From positions 34,950 to 98,949 of the forward strand of contig DCBQ01000005.1 in the NCBI GenBank assembly GCA_002313515.1: a DNA stretch of 64,000 bases, written 5' to 3'. Numbering within the stretch: position 1 is the first letter of the stretch; each line of letters opens with the position of its first letter. Of the stretch, positions 34,240 through 42,374 are shown one piece after another. A program made the position numbers and the translations under genes. This stretch comes from Candidatus Saccharibacteria bacterium UBA1103. Its GTDB lineage: Bacteria; Patescibacteriota; Saccharimonadia; Saccharimonadales; Saccharimonadaceae. The notes below the pieces were generated by a model. It had not been told where the DNA came from, searched no databases, and worked only from the letters and a program-made list of their open reading frames with translations.

Positions 34240-35712
34240 CTAAATTCCAGTATTCGGCGCAGCAATAGTTGGCTTCGAATCTACACTATTAGTCGCTGGC
34301 TTGGGTTCTGGTAATGAGGTCTTATCGATATACTCATAACCATCTTTTAATACAGTCTTATGCCCTTCGCTATCGGTAATGGTTACGTCAACCTTGCCGG
34401 CAGCGTGAGCAGGAACGGTGACCTCGATAGTATTGCTGTCTTTGATGGTGTAGTTGGCTTTATTAATACCGAATTTAATTGCAGTGATATCGTCGTAATT
34501 GAGGTGGGTGATACGATTGCTAACGTTGGTTGGGTTGAATACGCTGGCTTTGTCGTCATTGGCGTTTAATAGATACCAATCATTATTGCCGGCACTAATG
34601 ATGCTACCGTTGGTTGCCAGAGCCATTGTTGCCCTTGAACTTGAATCGGTTTGCAAGCCTGAGTTTTTCCAGGCTGTCGTAACATCGACCGGATTGGCTG
34701 TAGTAGTGCTGGACGTAGATATTCCATATTGACCATAGGTGTTATCGCCCCAAGCTAAATAGCGGCCGTCGCTAGTTTCAGCGACATAATAACCATTACC
34801 GACATGAATATGCCTAATTGTTGCATTATCAAATAGACTATTCAATTCAATTGGCGTATTGGGCGCTTTATCGTCAGCAGTGAGTCCTAGGCTGGTCGGA
34901 TTACCTAGACTATAGAGTCTACCGTTCTCGTCAATAAAGTAGGTGCTGTCCCAGCTTGCTGCGGTGCTCATTATCTTATCATTTGCAAAATAGCTAGATA
35001 TGTCTGTTAGCGTGTTTTGCGAACCCCAGCTTGGAACTAGATTGCCATACCGATTGCTATTATTAGCGCCCGCCACTAAAACGCGGCCTTTGGTAGTGGT
35101 AATTATTAGCCCACAGTCTCCGCTGCATGCAGAAGCAATTTGCTCATTGTCCTTTAGCTGGTTATTTATGGTTGCTGGTGTTTTATTATCGCCAGTGCGT
35201 CCGTCGACCCCGTAGTAGTCAGAGCCCCATGTATATACAGAACCTCTATCGGTTATGGCAACCATGGTGGAGCCAACATAAAGTTGTCTAATTCTACTAT
35301 CAAACTTATCTGTAATATTAATAGGTTTGCGTGACCAGGTGGTGTCGCCCGTGGCGAGTTGGCCGGAATAGTTCTGTCCCCATGCCCAAATGTGTCCATT
35401 GCTAGTAGTGGCGAAGAAGGAGTTGACTGATGTGGCGTATAGTTTGTCTACGGTGTCGCCGCCAAATTGGTCAGTGATATCAACGGGACTTAGATAATAT
35501 GCGCACTGTTCTAGCCTATCGGGTGTACATTGATCGTTTGGGTAGGTTATACCTTCGTTGTTGGGAGTATAAATGGCGGCGGCATCGCCCCATATATAGA
35601 CATGGTCGTCCTCAGATAGGGCAACCACATCGATGCCGTTATGGGCGAATTGTTTAATCTTTTTCTGCTTAGTAAATCCTTCACCCTTAATGGTAAGGGT
35701 ATTTTCTGCCAT
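34240..35712 (-). CDS. RCC1-repeat surface protein, body of a frame-split gene
   Basis: 490 aa from an in-frame ATG at 35712, which has no SD. Begins with a short IPT/TIG-like strand (NTLTIKGEGF), then five to six RCC1-type beta-propeller repeats recognisable by HIWAWGQN, VYTWGSDYYG, RYLAWGDNTYGQYG, and ends with a TIG-like domain (about 425-475) and a Pro-rich tail closing in APNTGI. No signal peptide is present in this frame; it lies in the preceding frame (35687-35935). The PNTG ending recalls a sortase motif, but no membrane anchor follows. Probably a secreted protein that is currently out of frame. Confidence 0.7.
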   Translation of the reverse strand: MAENTLTIKGEGFTKQKKIKQFAHNGIDVVALSEDDHVYIWGDAAAIYTPNNEGITYPNDQCTPDRLEQCAYYLSPVDITDQFGGDTVDKLYATSVNSFFATTSNGHIWAWGQNYSGQLATGDTTWSRKPINITDKFDSRIRQLYVGSTMVAITDRGSVYTWGSDYYGVDGRTGDNKTPATINNQLKDNEQIASACSGDCGLIITTTKGRVLVAGANNSNRYGNLVPSWGSQNTLTDISSYFANDKIMSTAASWDSTYFIDENGRLYSLGNPTSLGLTADDKAPNTPIELNSLFDNATIRHIHVGNGYYVAETSDGRYLAWGDNTYGQYGISTSSTTTANPVDVTTAWKNSGLQTDSSSRATMALATNGSIISAGNNDWYLLNANDDKASVFNPTNVSNRITHLNYDDITAIKFGINKANYTIKDSNTIEVTVPAHAAGKVDVTITDSEGHKTVLKDGYEYIDKTSLPEPKPATNSVDSKPTIAAPNTGI

Positions 35713-35935
35713 TAATTGACCCACTGGTTTGTGATAGCGATGAGATGGACAGAGCAGAAGAGACACCACTGAAGCTCTGGCTTAAGCAAATGATGCCAGC
35801 AGTAGCTGCTAGACCGGCAACGCTCAGCCCATATCTAACTTTACGTTTAATCCCGATAGATAATTTCCGATACTTATTTACGGTCCTATAATCTTTAGCT
35901 ATAGAACCAATGTCATTGAGCTTTTTGTGTCTCAT
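35687..35935 (-). CDS. Signal-peptide leader frame of the RCC1 gene
   Basis: 82 codons with a strong SD (AAGGAGTGG) before the ATG. The reading contains a basic segment and a clear signal peptide (VRYGLSVAGLAATAGIICL, about residues 33-51, then SSA). It ends out of frame inside the start of the RCC1 body. Removal of one base around the AGAAAAT at about 35703-35709 would join the two in frame. So the initiation and export signals of the RCC1 gene are here, one base out of register. Confidence 0.65.
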   Translation of the reverse strand: MRHKKLNDIGSIAKDYRTVNKYRKLSIGIKRKVRYGLSVAGLAATAGIICLSQSFSGVSSALSISSLSQTSGSINGRKYPYH

Positions 35936-35995
35936 ATCTCACCACTCCTTTGTATTTATATTACTGTTCCTGTTCGAGCCCATTATTTTTTGTAA

Positions 35996-36040
35996 CCCTC
36001 CCGATTGCCTACGGCAATCTGCCCTCCCCTTGGGCGGGAC
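35996..36040 (-). repeat. Two-hairpin repeat, inverted copy
   Basis: On the minus strand: CCCGCCC/GGGAGGG (one mismatch), then GATTGCC-GTA-GGCAATC and a GGGAGGGTT tail. Same order of hairpin A, hairpin B and G-rich tail as the others. Confidence 0.55.
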
Positions 36041-36089
36041 TATGGCTTCATTTAAAACGTACTAAACAAAAAATGGACACCGCAGCAGG

Positions 36090-36234
36090 GTGTTCGAAGT
36101 CCTTTGTAGTCAACTTGTCTCTAGTAGATTAGCACTAAAGCTAATATTGGAGCTGCGATGCCCAATGCTTAGCTTAAATGTTAAAATCCCTAAAAATTGC
36201 TACCAAAAATTGGTTGGCTAAATACTTCGAACAC
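36090..36234. other. 145-nt element closed by perfect 11-bp inverted repeat
   Basis: GTGTTCGAAGT (36090-36100) pairs with ACTTCGAACAC (36224-36234). A second stem AGTCAAC/GTTGGCT lies just inside, and an ATTAGC/GCTAAT hairpin near 36132-36149. TTTT follows the right arm. No reading frame. Either a structured RNA or a small non-autonomous mobile element. It lies in the 400-nt gap between the RCC1 gene and miaA. Confidence 0.45.
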
Positions 36235-36274
36235 TTTTAATGTGTCAAACACTAGCGTAATATGTCAATAGATA

Positions 36275-36310
36275 AAACTTCCGGAAGCCACCCAAAGCAT
36301 CCGGAAGTTT
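36275..36310. terminator. Strong inverted repeat before miaA
   Basis: Perfect 11-bp stem AAACTTCCGGA (36275-36285) with TCCGGAAGTTT (36300-36310). It can terminate transcripts arriving from the left; the miaA -10 box starts 17 nt after it. Confidence 0.6.
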
Positions 36311-36338
36311 CGTTCTTGAGAGCTGATATAATAGGGAT

Positions 36339-37253
36339 ATGGAAGAAAATTCGGTCTTGCCGCTAATTGTAATATTGGGGCCGACGGCCAGTGGTAAGTC
36401 GGCGGTAGCGATTAAATTGGCGCAAACACTGGGCGGCGAAATTATTTGTGCAGATAGTCGTACGGTTTATAAAGGTATGAATATTGGCACAGCCAAACCG
36501 ACCGCCGAGGAAATGCAGGGTGTGCCGCATTGGGCACTAGACTTAATCGAGCCGAATCAGCGGTTTACGTTGTATGATTTTCAACGATATACCTGGCAGA
36601 AGATTAATGAAATTCGATCGCGCGGCCATGTGCCGATGTTGGTGGGTGGTAGCGGCCTATATATTGATTGTACTTTATACAACTATGAGTTGACTAATAA
36701 CGAAGTGGATCTTAGACGTCGAGCTGAGCTAGAACGGATGTCCAACGAGGAACTAGTACAAAAAATACAACAAAAAGGCCTGGAGCTGCCTCGTGATATT
36801 CACAACAAACGGCGCCTGGTGCGAGCGCTGGAGCTTGGTAGAATTAACCACACTCGGTCACCACGACGCCACGATGCTATTGTGGTGGGAATTAAAACGG
36901 ATTTAGTGACGCTAAAGCAACGGATTGCTGGACGTGGTGAAACTATGCTGCGGCAGGGGTTGGTTGACGAAGTTACAACATTAAATCGACACTATGGCGA
37001 CGTGGAGCCATTGAAGCGCAATATCTATGGCGTGGTTAAAAAATATTTACGTGGTGAAATTGACTATGAACAAATTTCCGATGAAATAACGAAGGTCGAC
37101 TACCATCTAGCGCGCAAACAGTTGACGTATTGGCGCGGGGCGGCACGAGCTAAGGATATTTGGTGGCTACCCCTGCAAAGTGTTGCAGAGCTAACAACGT
37201 ATAACTGTAGTGAACTAATGCGCATGTACTTGGATAATATTGAACAATTATAG
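36339..37253 (+). CDS. miaA: tRNA dimethylallyltransferase MiaA
   Basis: 304 aa. P-loop GPTASGKSAVAI (about 10-21), ICADSRTVYKGMNIGTAKP, and the VGGSGLYID motif. It prenylates A37 of tRNAs reading codons that start with U. TATAAT (36327-36332) is 6 nt before the ATG with no SD, so the mRNA is probably leaderless. The next gene follows at 37 nt. Confidence 0.95.
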   Translation: MEENSVLPLIVILGPTASGKSAVAIKLAQTLGGEIICADSRTVYKGMNIGTAKPTAEEMQGVPHWALDLIEPNQRFTLYDFQRYTWQKINEIRSRGHVPMLVGGSGLYIDCTLYNYELTNNEVDLRRRAELERMSNEELVQKIQQKGLELPRDIHNKRRLVRALELGRINHTRSPRRHDAIVVGIKTDLVTLKQRIAGRGETMLRQGLVDEVTTLNRHYGDVEPLKRNIYGVVKKYLRGEIDYEQISDEITKVDYHLARKQLTYWRGAARAKDIWWLPLQSVAELTTYNCSELMRMYLDNIEQL

Positions 37254-37290
37254 GCAGTGTGGTATCCTACTATCAGGAGTAAAAATAGAA

Positions 37291-37944
37291 ATGATTGATT
37301 CGCTGTTTGGTTCACGTACCAGGGTAAAGCTACTCGGATTGTTTATGAACAATCCGGGGCGGTCGTTTTACGTACGGGAAATAACGCGCAACATCGGCGA
37401 ACAAATTAACAGTGTGCGGCGCGAGCTGGCGAATCTGGTGGAAATCGGCATTATTAAATCGCGTTCAGTGGACAATCGTTTGTATTATGAGGTGGACACG
37501 GAATTCAAGTTTTATAAACCACTGCGCGAGATGTTTGCGGATGCTGACGATGTGGTGTCGGGTGCGAAGGTCTCGGAAACTGCTTGGGCGGATAAATTCC
37601 GTAGTATCGAGGGCATCAAAGAGGTTATCTTTGCTGGATGCATGGTGTACGAATCAAAGTCACCAATCGACCTACTAATCGCTGGCGACCGCACCATGAG
37701 CCAAGCTAAGCTAAAAAATTTGATCAAGCAGCTGGAGCGTGAAAATGGTACTTCGCTAAATTATTCAATCCTAAGCTATGATGATTTCTATTATCGCCTG
37801 AGTATACGAGACAAATTTGTGCTAGATGTGCTAGAATCTAAACATATAAACGTGCTGGATGAAGCAGGGGTGTTGAGTGAGTTCCCCGGGGTGGACGATG
37901 CGGCAGATAAGGATGATGGTCCAGAGAAGGAGGATGACAACTAA
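37291..37944 (+). CDS. Winged-helix regulator with nucleotidyltransferase-like domain
   Basis: 217 aa from the ATG at 37291, which has CAGGAG upstream; an earlier in-frame ATG overlaps miaA and lacks an SD. N-terminal winged helix (SRTRVKLLGLFMNNPGRSFYVREITRNIGEQINSVRRELANL, about 6-60). The C-terminal part resembles a MNT-like fold (FAGCMVYESKSPIDLLIAGD), with an acidic tail. This architecture is seen in archaeal and CPR regulators of unknown target. Overlaps the MBL-fold gene by one base. Confidence 0.7.
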   Translation: MIDSLFGSRTRVKLLGLFMNNPGRSFYVREITRNIGEQINSVRRELANLVEIGIIKSRSVDNRLYYEVDTEFKFYKPLREMFADADDVVSGAKVSETAWADKFRSIEGIKEVIFAGCMVYESKSPIDLLIAGDRTMSQAKLKNLIKQLERENGTSLNYSILSYDDFYYRLSIRDKFVLDVLESKHINVLDEAGVLSEFPGVDDAADKDDGPEKEDDN

Positions 37945-38591
37945 TGGAGATTGACTATAAGGGCGCGAACTGCGTGGTGATTAAGCTAAAGAACGCTACG
38001 GTTGTAACCGATCCAACCCCTAATGTGAATGTTAAAAAAGAGCTAAACGACCCAACGGCGGTGGTACTGGCCACGCAAACCGATTTTGCGCCGATGGAGG
38101 ACAGTGTTAAGAGCTTTATTATCGATATGCCGGGCGAGTATGAACATAAGGACATTAGCGTGCGTGGTATTCCGGTCAAGGCGCATCTAGCCAGCGACGA
38201 GAGTGCACAGGGTGCTACGATATACAGTATTCACGCCGACGGACTACGCATTGCCGTATTTGGTCATACGGTAGCGCCGATTGAGGATGATGACCTAGAG
38301 GAGTTGGGGCTAATCGATATTGCCATTATTCCGGTGGGTGGCAACGGCTATACCCTGGACGCGCGAGATGCAGCGGCCATTGTGCGCAAGATTAACCCGG
38401 CCCCGAAAATCGTGATTCCGACGCACTATGACGATGGCGTCACTAAATATGAGGTAACACAGGACGGTCTAGCGGACTTTGAGAAAGAGTGGGGTGGCAA
38501 CGTCGAGAAGCAGACGGTGCTGAAGCTAAAGGATGTTAGCAAACTGCCCGCCGACAAGACTACGGTAGTTGAACTGACGGTCAGTAAGTAG
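37944..38591 (+). CDS. MBL-fold protein (UlaG-like), atypical active site
   Basis: 215 aa. The strand pattern MEIDYKGANCVVIKLKNATVVTDP, the MPGEYEHKDISV segment and VIPTHYDDG resemble the UlaG/RomA-type metallo-beta-lactamase proteins common in Patescibacteria. The HxHxDH motif is absent; isolated metal-ligand candidates are FGHT and PTHY. Hydrolytic activity is therefore uncertain. Cotranscribed with the winged-helix gene. Confidence 0.72.
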   Translation: MEIDYKGANCVVIKLKNATVVTDPTPNVNVKKELNDPTAVVLATQTDFAPMEDSVKSFIIDMPGEYEHKDISVRGIPVKAHLASDESAQGATIYSIHADGLRIAVFGHTVAPIEDDDLEELGLIDIAIIPVGGNGYTLDARDAAAIVRKINPAPKIVIPTHYDDGVTKYEVTQDGLADFEKEWGGNVEKQTVLKLKDVSKLPADKTTVVELTVSK

Positions 38592-38682
38592 ACACCTTAA
38601 TTTTGGACGCCGCTAAACTTGACAGGGTCGCCCGATATGCGGTAAAATGAACCAGAGTAACTTATAAAGGAGATATTTTAAT

Positions 38683-38889
38683 ATGGCACGATGTCAAATC
38701 ACTGGCAAGGGTGCGATGACTGGCAATAACGTCAGCTTCTCGATGCGCCACACCAAGCGTACCTTCAAGCCAAATCTACAGAAGAAGACCTTCTACGTGA
38801 ACGGTCAGAAGGTTAAACTGCTAGTGGCCGCCAGCACCATTAAGACCTTGCGTAAGAAGGGCTTTACCACTCAGCCAACCGCTGAATAA
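38683..38889 (+). CDS. rpmB: 50S ribosomal protein L28
   Basis: 68 aa, bL28: MARCQITGKGAMTGNNVSFSMRHTKR, with a Leu/Lys-rich C-terminal half (VKLLVAASTIKTLRKKG). Single Cys at residue 4, without the zinc pair of C+ forms. SD AAGGAG 9-10 nt upstream. Followed by the palindromic element that could terminate it. Confidence 0.94.
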   Translation: MARCQITGKGAMTGNNVSFSMRHTKRTFKPNLQKKTFYVNGQKVKLLVAASTIKTLRKKGFTTQPTAE

Positions 38890-38916
38890 TTAACACCATC
38901 TCTGTCGTTGGCAGAG

Positions 38917-38995
38917 ATACAAAATCCAGAGGATTTGCCGTCCTGTAATACAGGGTCGGTGGAGGCAATCAGCCGTATCCTCTGGATTTTTGTAT
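38917..38995. repeat. Large palindromic element after rpmB
   Basis: ATACAAAATCCAGAGGAT (38917-38934) pairs with the complementary 38977-38995 over 18 bp with one bulge. The inner hairpin is CCTGT-AATA-ACAGG. The right arm carries T5, so it can terminate rpmB. A second member lies at 45281-45359. Confidence 0.7.
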
Positions 38996-39033
38996 TGAGG
39001 CGGCGTTCAGCCTCAGTCTGCTATAATATAACC

Positions 39034-39714
39034 ATGAGTGGAGCGGATTCGAAATCGACCATTATTATTCTGGCGGTAGTATTTGTGGTGACGCTATTGT
39101 CGATGATTCTACACGAGCTAATGCACGGCTTGACCGCGTATTGGTTGGGCGATGATACAGCGAAAGAAGAGGGGCGGTTGACCCTTAATCCGCTCAAACA
39201 CATCGATCCGTTTCTGACGATACTGCTGCCACTAATCATGGCGGCAACTGGTGGTCCGATTTTTGGTGGCGCTAAACCAGTGCCCTTTAACCCTAGTCGT
39301 GTCCGCGGCGGTGAGTGGGGCGCGGCACTGGTGGGAATTGCCGGGCCACTGACGAATCTAGTTCTGGCCTTTATCTTTTATGTCGTCACGGCGCTGCTGC
39401 CGGCGGCGATCGTGCAAAATCCCGTCGGTGAAATTGTTTACCTGTTTTGTCTATATGGTGTACAGGTAAATCTAGGCTTCTTTGCTTTCAATATCTTGCC
39501 GGTGCCGCCACTTGACGGCTCGCGCTTGCTGTACGCCGTGGCGCCTGAACCGGTACAGCGCTTCATGGATATGATGGAACAGAGCTTGGGCTTGATTGTA
39601 ATTTTCTTAATTGTGCTGTTTGCCAGTCCGATTATTGGCCAACTGATGCAGTGGATTATGCAAGGCGTACTGGCTGGATTTAACTTTATACTATCACCAT
39701 TGGGTATAGTTTGA
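39034..39714 (+). CDS. Site-2 protease family metallopeptidase (M50)
   Basis: 226 aa from the ATG at 39034. TATAAT (39022-39027) is 6 nt upstream; an earlier in-frame ATG would read through the palindromic element. Five or six membrane segments. Zinc motif HELMH at about residues 28-32 (E is catalytic) and the third ligand in ILPVPPLDG (about 158-166). Rhomboid-unrelated intramembrane protease; substrates unknown. Probably leaderless. Confidence 0.88.
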   Translation: MSGADSKSTIIILAVVFVVTLLSMILHELMHGLTAYWLGDDTAKEEGRLTLNPLKHIDPFLTILLPLIMAATGGPIFGGAKPVPFNPSRVRGGEWGAALVGIAGPLTNLVLAFIFYVVTALLPAAIVQNPVGEIVYLFCLYGVQVNLGFFAFNILPVPPLDGSRLLYAVAPEPVQRFMDMMEQSLGLIVIFLIVLFASPIIGQLMQWIMQGVLAGFNFILSPLGIV

Positions 39715-39726
39715 TATAATACAGTT

Positions 39727-39854
39727 AGCCCCAGGCAGCACAATTATTTCCTAACATCATTAGATACGGGAGTCTTAATGGTATGTTACCGTGGTAATAT
39801 ATTGCGGACACCCACCTGGATTACCGGGGGATCTAAGACGTGTAGCTGGGGTTC
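39727..39854 (+). ncRNA. Candidate leader RNA or small RNA, three-way junction
   Basis: TATAAT at 39715-39720 places a start near 39727. AGCCCCAG (39727-39734) pairs with CTGGGGTT (39846-39853), closing two inner hairpins: TAACAT-CATTA with TAATG-ATGTTA (39752-39762 with 39776-39788) and GGTAAT with ATTACC (39793-39798 with 39820-39825). It ends 25 nt before the Nudix-RNase H start codon. No known riboswitch consensus was recognised. Confidence 0.45.
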
Positions 39855-39878
39855 TTGAGATTATTATAGGGGTGGGAT

Positions 39879-40769
39879 TTGCGTCAGAAAGTTGTAATTA
39901 GGGCAGTTGTACATCAGCACGGCAAGGTGCTACTGCTTCGACGTCACGGCGGCCGGCCATCGATTGCCGGTAAGTATGAGTTGCCGGGCGGGTCACTACA
40001 TCTGAATGAGCAACCTGTGGACGCGTTAAAGCGCAGCCTACAGATTCATGCCGGTATTGAGCCGGAGTCATATGCTCTGCGAGATGTGGTAAGTTTTCTT
40101 GACCCCGATCGTCGCGATTTGCAGTATACTTTCATCGTATATGATGTGGTCTTACCGAAGGGGCGGGGTTCGCGTGTTACCTTAGATGACGAATACCATA
40201 ATTACATGTGGGCTGACGTCAAGACGGTCAATGGCGGGCTACTGACCAACTCCACTAAAATTATTCTAAACATCGGTACGGATGCCATTGCTGACCCAGA
40301 TTTCGTGAAGGTACGGGGTGAGGACGAGCAGAATCTAAAGACCCTGGTGATTCATTCGGATGGCGGTAGTCGCGGCAATCCGGGGCCGAGTGCTAGTGCC
40401 TATGTGATTATGGATACTGATGGCAAGTTGGTGGCGCAGGGCGGCCGCTTCTTGGGTTGGAATGATAGCGGCATGGCGGAATATATTGCGGTTGAGCTAG
40501 CGTTAAAGAAGGCGGCGGAGCTGAAGGCGGAGGTAGTCGAATACTATAGCGATAGTCTAATGGTGGTCAATCAAATCAACGGACTGTTCCAAGTTAAAAA
40601 TCCGGAATTTAAGGATGTGCATGACCGTATCATGAAATTGCTATTTAACTTCCGTAGGGTCAAGTTTACCCACGTTCATCGCGAGTATAACCGCATTGCC
40701 GACAGCCTAGTTAACCGTATTTTGGACGAAAACGAGGGTAGCAATGCCGCCCGCGACTGGAAGGGCTAA
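39879..40769 (+). CDS. Nudix-like domain fused to RNase HI
   Basis: 296 aa. TTG start with GGGGTGGGA upstream. Residues 1-135 are a Nudix fold with a degenerate Nudix box (about 39-61): GG, the first E, R and G are kept, but the REUXEE glutamates are replaced by S, I and H. Residues 150-285 are a complete RNase HI domain with the four acidic residues in IHSDGGSRGNPGP, AEYIAVELAL, YYSDSLMV and NRIADSLVN. The RNase H part would remove RNA from RNA-DNA hybrids; the Nudix part may only bind nucleotide or RNA. Confidence 0.85.
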   Translation: MRQKVVIRAVVHQHGKVLLLRRHGGRPSIAGKYELPGGSLHLNEQPVDALKRSLQIHAGIEPESYALRDVVSFLDPDRRDLQYTFIVYDVVLPKGRGSRVTLDDEYHNYMWADVKTVNGGLLTNSTKIILNIGTDAIADPDFVKVRGEDEQNLKTLVIHSDGGSRGNPGPSASAYVIMDTDGKLVAQGGRFLGWNDSGMAEYIAVELALKKAAELKAEVVEYYSDSLMVVNQINGLFQVKNPEFKDVHDRIMKLLFNFRRVKFTHVHREYNRIADSLVNRILDENEGSNAARDWKG

Positions 40770-40835
40770 TGTCGCACAATGGTGCAAATGGTAGGTTTGG
40801 CAGCGGCGTGCTGATCCTGTGTTATAATACTAACT

Positions 40836-41200
40836 GCCAGATGGCTAAATGATCGCTGGTGGGGTATGGCCCCGCGAGAGGAAAGTCCGGGCAGCATAGG
40901 GCAACAACAGTCGCTAACGGCGACCGAGGGTGACCTTAGGGAAAGTGCCACAGAAACTTATACCGCCTAGTTATTATCCGTGACGTTTTGGCGTCGCCGC
41001 TAGGTAAGGGTGAAAAGAGTAGGGCAAGAGCCTACAGTGCTATATGGTGACATATAGCAGGGGTAAACCCTGTTGGCTGCAAGGAGGCCAGGTTACGGGC
41101 GACCCGTCCGCTGGCCGATTGAACCGCTAGAGCGCGGTGGCAACGCCGCGAGTAGATAGATGATCATTCACGACAGAACCCGGCTTATCGGCTGTCTGGC
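40836..41200 (+). ncRNA. rnpB: RNase P RNA (rnpB), bacterial type A
   Basis: P1 stem GCCAGAT.../...GTCTGGC closes the gene. Conserved regions: GAGAGGAAAGTCCGGGC (CR I), a GGGTGAAA-type CR II/III region, AGGGTAAACCC and ACAGAACCCGGCTTAT (CR V). About 365 nt. TATAAT at 40823-40828 starts the transcript at the first base. It processes the 5' ends of tRNAs. Confidence 0.95.
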
Positions 41201-41223
41201 ATGAAATTATTATAATATTTAAT

Positions 41224-41268
41224 TCCTTCTCTTTGACGGAGAGGGGCGCTTGTGCCGGGGCGAGGTTA
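41224..41268 (+). repeat. Two-hairpin repeat after rnpB
   Basis: CCTTCTC-loop-GGAGAGG, GGCGC-TTGT-GCC and a GGGGCGAGG tail. Similar to 42324-42368. Confidence 0.6.
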
Positions 41269-41362
41269 AGACTAGAAGTGGCTACGTGGTTATAGCCAAC
41301 TCTTTATTTTTATGGCTAAGCACTGTATACTATTATTGTAAACATAATACAGAAAGGTAAAA

Positions 41363-42247
41363 ATGGAACTGGCTATAGTAATTATAATTTTGGTGCTAGC
41401 AACGATCATTGCGGGTGCCAAGGTAGTGCGACAGCAAGACGTCGCGATTGTAGAACGTCTAGGTAAGTATAATAAGAGCCTAGGGGCGGGCTTTCATGTC
41501 ATTATTCCTTACATTGATCGCGTTGCCGCGACTGTGCCATTACGGGTGCAGCAGAACGATCTGACAGTTGAGACTAAGACTAAGGATAACGTGTTCTGTA
41601 AAATCGCTGTATCGGTGCAGTACCGGGTTGACCCAACTAAGGTAGAGGATTCTTTCTATAAGCTACAGCGTCCAGTAGCACAGATTGAATCATACATCCA
41701 GGATGCCGTGCGTAGCGCCGTGCCGAATCTAGAGCTAGATGCCGCCTTTGAGCGTAAGGATGATATTGCGAAGAATGTGCAGGAAACGGTCAAAGCGGGT
41801 ATGTCGGACTATGGCTTTATCATTGTCAACACGCTAATTACCGAGGTCAATCCAGATGCTAAGGTGAAGGCCAGTATGAACGAAATTAACGCTGCTCAGC
41901 GTACCCGGGCGGCGGCGCAAGAGCTAGCAGAGGCCGATCGCATTAAAAAAGTGACGGCGGCTAAGGCGGACGCCGAATCGGCGAAGCTACGTGGTGAAGG
42001 CTTGGCAGCAGAACGTCAAGCCATCGTGGATGGTCTAGTACGTAGCGTGAAAGGTCTACGCGCCAGTGGTATTTCTGAGGATAACGTTCTGGTGTTACTG
42101 ATGCAGAACCAATACATGAATACTATGGAAACGGTAGCTGGTAGCTCGAACAAGGGCGTAATCTTTATGGACAGTGGTGCTGATGCGTCGGACAATCTGA
42201 AGCGTCAGATTCTGCAGGGCATGGAAGCCACTAAGATTAGTCAGTAG
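41363..42247 (+). CDS. SPFH/stomatin-family membrane protein
   Basis: 294 aa. One N-terminal membrane helix (about 3-20), then an SPFH domain (RQQDVAIVERLGKYNKSLGAGFHVIIPYID... to about 185), an Ala/Glu/Lys-rich coiled coil (about 185-235) and a short C-terminal tail. It matches the stomatin/HflC/QmcA group that forms oligomeric membrane scaffolds. Good SD (AGAAAGG). Monocistronic, with repeats on both sides. Confidence 0.88.
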   Translation: MELAIVIIILVLATIIAGAKVVRQQDVAIVERLGKYNKSLGAGFHVIIPYIDRVAATVPLRVQQNDLTVETKTKDNVFCKIAVSVQYRVDPTKVEDSFYKLQRPVAQIESYIQDAVRSAVPNLELDAAFERKDDIAKNVQETVKAGMSDYGFIIVNTLITEVNPDAKVKASMNEINAAQRTRAAAQELAEADRIKKVTAAKADAESAKLRGEGLAAERQAIVDGLVRSVKGLRASGISEDNVLVLLMQNQYMNTMETVAGSSNKGVIFMDSGADASDNLKRQILQGMEATKISQ

Positions 42248-42280
42248 GCAACTAGCCGAGCCCACCGGCTCGCCTACGAC

Positions 42281-42368
42281 AATACCTCCCTTTTATAAAG
42301 GGAGGTATTGCTAAATCAAAATACCCTCTCCTTGACGGAGAGGGTAGGCGTTTACGCCGAGTGAGGTT
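42281..42368 (+). repeat. Two adjacent two-hairpin repeat copies
   Basis: AATACCTCCCTTT/AAAGGGAGGTATT (42281-42309), preceded by a GAGCC-CACC-GGCTC hairpin. Then CCCTCTCC/GGAGAGGG, GGCG-TTTA-CGCC and GAGTGAGG (42324-42368). The first is in the inverted orientation relative to the second. They separate the SPFH gene from rplT, which converge here. Confidence 0.7.
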
Positions 42369-42374
42369 TATAAC

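Noticed and set aside
34240..34270. Functional sortase signal at the end of the RCC1 protein
   Set aside because: APNTGI is followed at once by a stop, without the hydrophobic segment and basic tail a sortase substrate needs.
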